A DNA stretch of 50,136 nucleotides from Hemicentrotus pulcherrimus (taxonomy: Eukaryota > Echinodermata > Echinoidea > Camarodonta > Strongylocentrotidae): positions 66,263 through 116,398 of the forward strand of contig BEXV01001209.1 in NCBI GenBank assembly GCA_003118195.1, written 5' to 3'. The notes below the pieces were generated by a model. It did no database searches. It worked only from the letters and a program-made list of their open reading frames with translations, and had not been told where the DNA came from. Positions within the stretch are counted from its first letter, which is position 1, and each line of letters starts with the position of its first letter. Positions 48,030 to 50,136 of the stretch are shown here, piece after piece. A program made the position numbers and the translations under genes.

Positions 48030-48560
48030 GAGGCATGGGAGATGAAGGGAGAGAGAAAGAGAGAGAGGAGGAGAGCAAAGAAAGAGAGGGGGAGGAAAAG
48101 AGAGAACGAAGAGAGAGAGAGAAGGGGGGGGGGAGAATGGAACTATACCATTAAAGTATAAATCACAAATACGAAACCGTGACGCCATTAGTGGTTAAGG
48201 AAAGAAAGAAAGAAAGAAGAGGGGAAAGAATAATCTCTACCAAGTTAAGATGATTTCCACCATGGTGAAAATATTGTTTAAATATAATTTATCCGATACG
48301 GTTAGTTGAGCGATAGGGAGAATTGTTCGGTGGGGAGGGGGAGGGGGGGGGGGGGTAGTCGTAATCAGCAGAGTTTATTGTCCATGAGAGAGAGAAGGAC
48401 AGAAAGAGGTGGAGGGAAATACTTGGTGGAGAAAATGAGCGAGAGAGAGGGATAGGAGACAGTTGGAGAATGTAAGGGAGTGGGAGAGAGGAGAGATGGG
48501 GGCAGAAAAGAGAGAGGAAGGGAAAGAGATATAGAGAAAGAGAAAGACTGATAGGAACAA
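48030..48560 (+). repeat. homopurine GA-rich low-complexity tracts
   Basis: Long runs of GAGA/GGAGA lie at about 48036-48138 and 48380-48552, with a GAAA-type microsatellite near 48198-48222. Mirror-symmetric homopurine tracts can form triplex DNA. No transposon ends were seen around them. Confidence 0.85.
48329..48355 (+). repeat. G-run, possible G-quadruplex
   Basis: Four or more G tracts (GGTGGGGAGGGGGA, then a run of 13 G) lie together. This satisfies the usual four-tract rule for G-quadruplex formation. It may also be a sequencing-error hotspot. Confidence 0.6.
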
Positions 48561-49654
48561 AAAGGTTTGTGACAGAAAATTGTGTTCATTTTGTAATCAT
48601 TGGGTAAGACGCTGCTTGTGATCGTAGTTTAAGAGCTCTTTTTGAGGTACAAGAAAGTATAAGGCAGTCGGTATTCATGATCGACTGTTCGCCGGTATTC
48701 ATTTTTTTTTATTATTATTATCATCTCAGCTCCGTCTATCAAAATGAACTCACAAAACATTTCCCGTTGAAAAAACGAGCCGCAATCAATTATATCACAA
48801 AATTCTGTAATGAAGACCCTCTTTTACTAATTAATTTAGTGAGTGATCGATCATCTCTATAATTGTACCATCGAATTGATGTGATTAAAAAAGCAAACAA
48901 ACCGTCTGGGTATTTTTTCGTTAATTTGCGTCAACAATACGAAGTATCTTTTGGCATGTCGATTAAAGACTATTTTAGAAACTTCAATAGGTTTGCCCAC
49001 TAACGAGCTTGTTGGGTGTACTTCGTTGTAATTTTCATTGTTGTGTGATATTCATAGTGCACCTCATTCACACTTTCTATATTTGTAGATACATTTTCAA
49101 TGAGATATAGTGTCAAATATGACCTTTTGTGATACAAAGCATCATTTTTTAGTGACTGACCTTTCTGAAATAATACTTAGATAAAGTAAGAGAAAAGGGA
49201 AATGAGCTGAAAACCTAGCTTCGTTTAATATCGCGGATGATTTCGTAAATACTAAAGGAAACGTGTCATTATTTTGAGCCACAACTAGGATATAAACTTG
49301 TGTATGTTTCTCGATTCCAACTAATTGGCCAACCACGCTTCTTTGAAGCCACAGCTATATGAATGACGAACGCATTGCAATATCACTTTCAACGATCAAT
49401 ATATATCACAGACCCACATATTTAGTTAGGTGTCTGGATACCTTGGTATTTCCCACCGAACTAAAATGCAAATTTGTTCGCTCGTCAATCAATATATGAT
49501 CACAAATGTCATGCCAATGGGTAAATTTATCAAACAGTTTAGAAGGGCAGAGGGGATACATTATCCCTCCCAATAAATGTATAATCGAGATGAAAACTAA
49601 ATCGGGTTCTCTTGGTCACGGTAACATTAGTGCACAGGAGCACTTTTAAAGGAT

Positions 49655-49706
49655 ATATATATACACACAAACACACATAACTATACACGCACACACACAC
49701 ACATAC
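49655..49706. repeat. TA/CA dinucleotide microsatellite
   Basis: An imperfect (TA)n run passes into (CA)n with interruptions. It is simple sequence and likely polymorphic. Confidence 0.85.
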
Positions 49707-50136
49707 CAGAAATAGACCCAAAAGAAAAAGCGAAATGATATTTGTAGAAACTACCAGTATCAAAATTGTTTAGTACGTGATATTTTTATTTTCAATTTGA
49801 ATATTACTTTCAGCATGATGAGGCGTTCTATAGGTCTATAGCTTAACAAAAAGAAGGAAAAAAAAACTCTCAATCGTATTGACATAGGTGATAACAGCGG
49901 AGACAACATAGACAATGAATGCTTCAGAACTATAAGCTTAAACTTAATCTTATTCCTTTATCTGGAAAGTATGTCGGAGAGAATCTACATTAAATAGTTC
50001 AAGAAATTTCAAGAAATATTCATTTAAATTATTTATAGAAAGGAGTAATTTTTGAAAATTTGCAATTATCGACATCACATAGGTCACAGTGATGATGAAG
50101 ATTGGGCTCGCTTGACAAAATTCGAATAGAGCCTCT

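Larger units (their letters stand above)
46926..50136. other. 3' flanking region, no supported gene
   Basis: No open frame here has recognisable protein content. The region is AT-rich, with homopurine and CA/TA microsatellites listed separately. Short open frames inside the homopurine tracts (48000-48590, both strands) are composition artefacts. Confidence 0.65.

Noticed and set aside
48001..48590. Arg/Glu-rich (plus) and Ser/Leu/Pro-rich (minus) small open frames
   Set aside because: They are translations of GA/TC microsatellite sequence.

Overview
The window looks like animal nuclear DNA, probably from a marine invertebrate. The flanks are AT-rich with microsatellites, the introns have GT...AG boundaries, and AATAAA poly(A) signals are present. 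I cannot name the species. One plus-strand gene fills about 42 kb of the 50 kb. I do not recognise the protein as any named family.

Gene model: exon 1 (3595-5128) encodes a signal peptide, an ectodomain of about 14 residues, one membrane span and a basic stop-transfer. Exon 2 (5657-5937) encodes an Arg/Ser-rich piece. Exon 3 (6301-44876) is a single 38.6 kb coding exon. Exon 4 (45305-45494) encodes the C-terminus. All three introns have canonical borders and join in phase, giving 13,526 codon positions before the final TAG. The giant exon has no frameshift. Its frame is broken only by a TAG at 34900-34902 and a TAA at 40894-40896. The frame and the repeat pattern continue across both, so I read this as one gene with two internal stops, not three genes. 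A third frame continuation of 35 codons follows the terminal TAG at 45492-45494 and repeats the RKSLH motif found just before it.

The cytoplasmic tail is mostly low-complexity, probably disordered sequence in blocks, each with its own repeat family. (A) 6301-8680: alternating P-x-I-G-V-I-K-L and T-Q-P-E-x-S-W modules. (B) about 8680-20060: S-N-T / A-Q-I units with N-I-P-x-E-V-K-T-E and V-Q-F-x-P-x-F modules. (C) about 20060-21700: helical and acidic segments. (D) about 21700-36000: hundreds of S/T-T-Q-Y/H-E units punctuated by S-S-P-I-L-R-R and Q-T-P. (E) about 36800-41000: S-S-P-V-L-x-R-K and K-D-F-T-T-Q units. (F) 41608-42348: highly charged helices. (G) a basic/acidic C-terminal tail. A short motif of the form D-x-S/T-x-Q/N-T/Y/I recurs in most blocks. 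The T-Q-T and Q-T-D examples resemble binding sites for dynein light chain LC8. My best guess is a membrane-anchored giant scaffold that recruits many copies of a small partner, but this is inference.

The 5' flank (1-3535) and 3' flank (46926-50136) contain no gene I can support, only simple repeats, a TATA-like element and homopurine/G-rich tracts.
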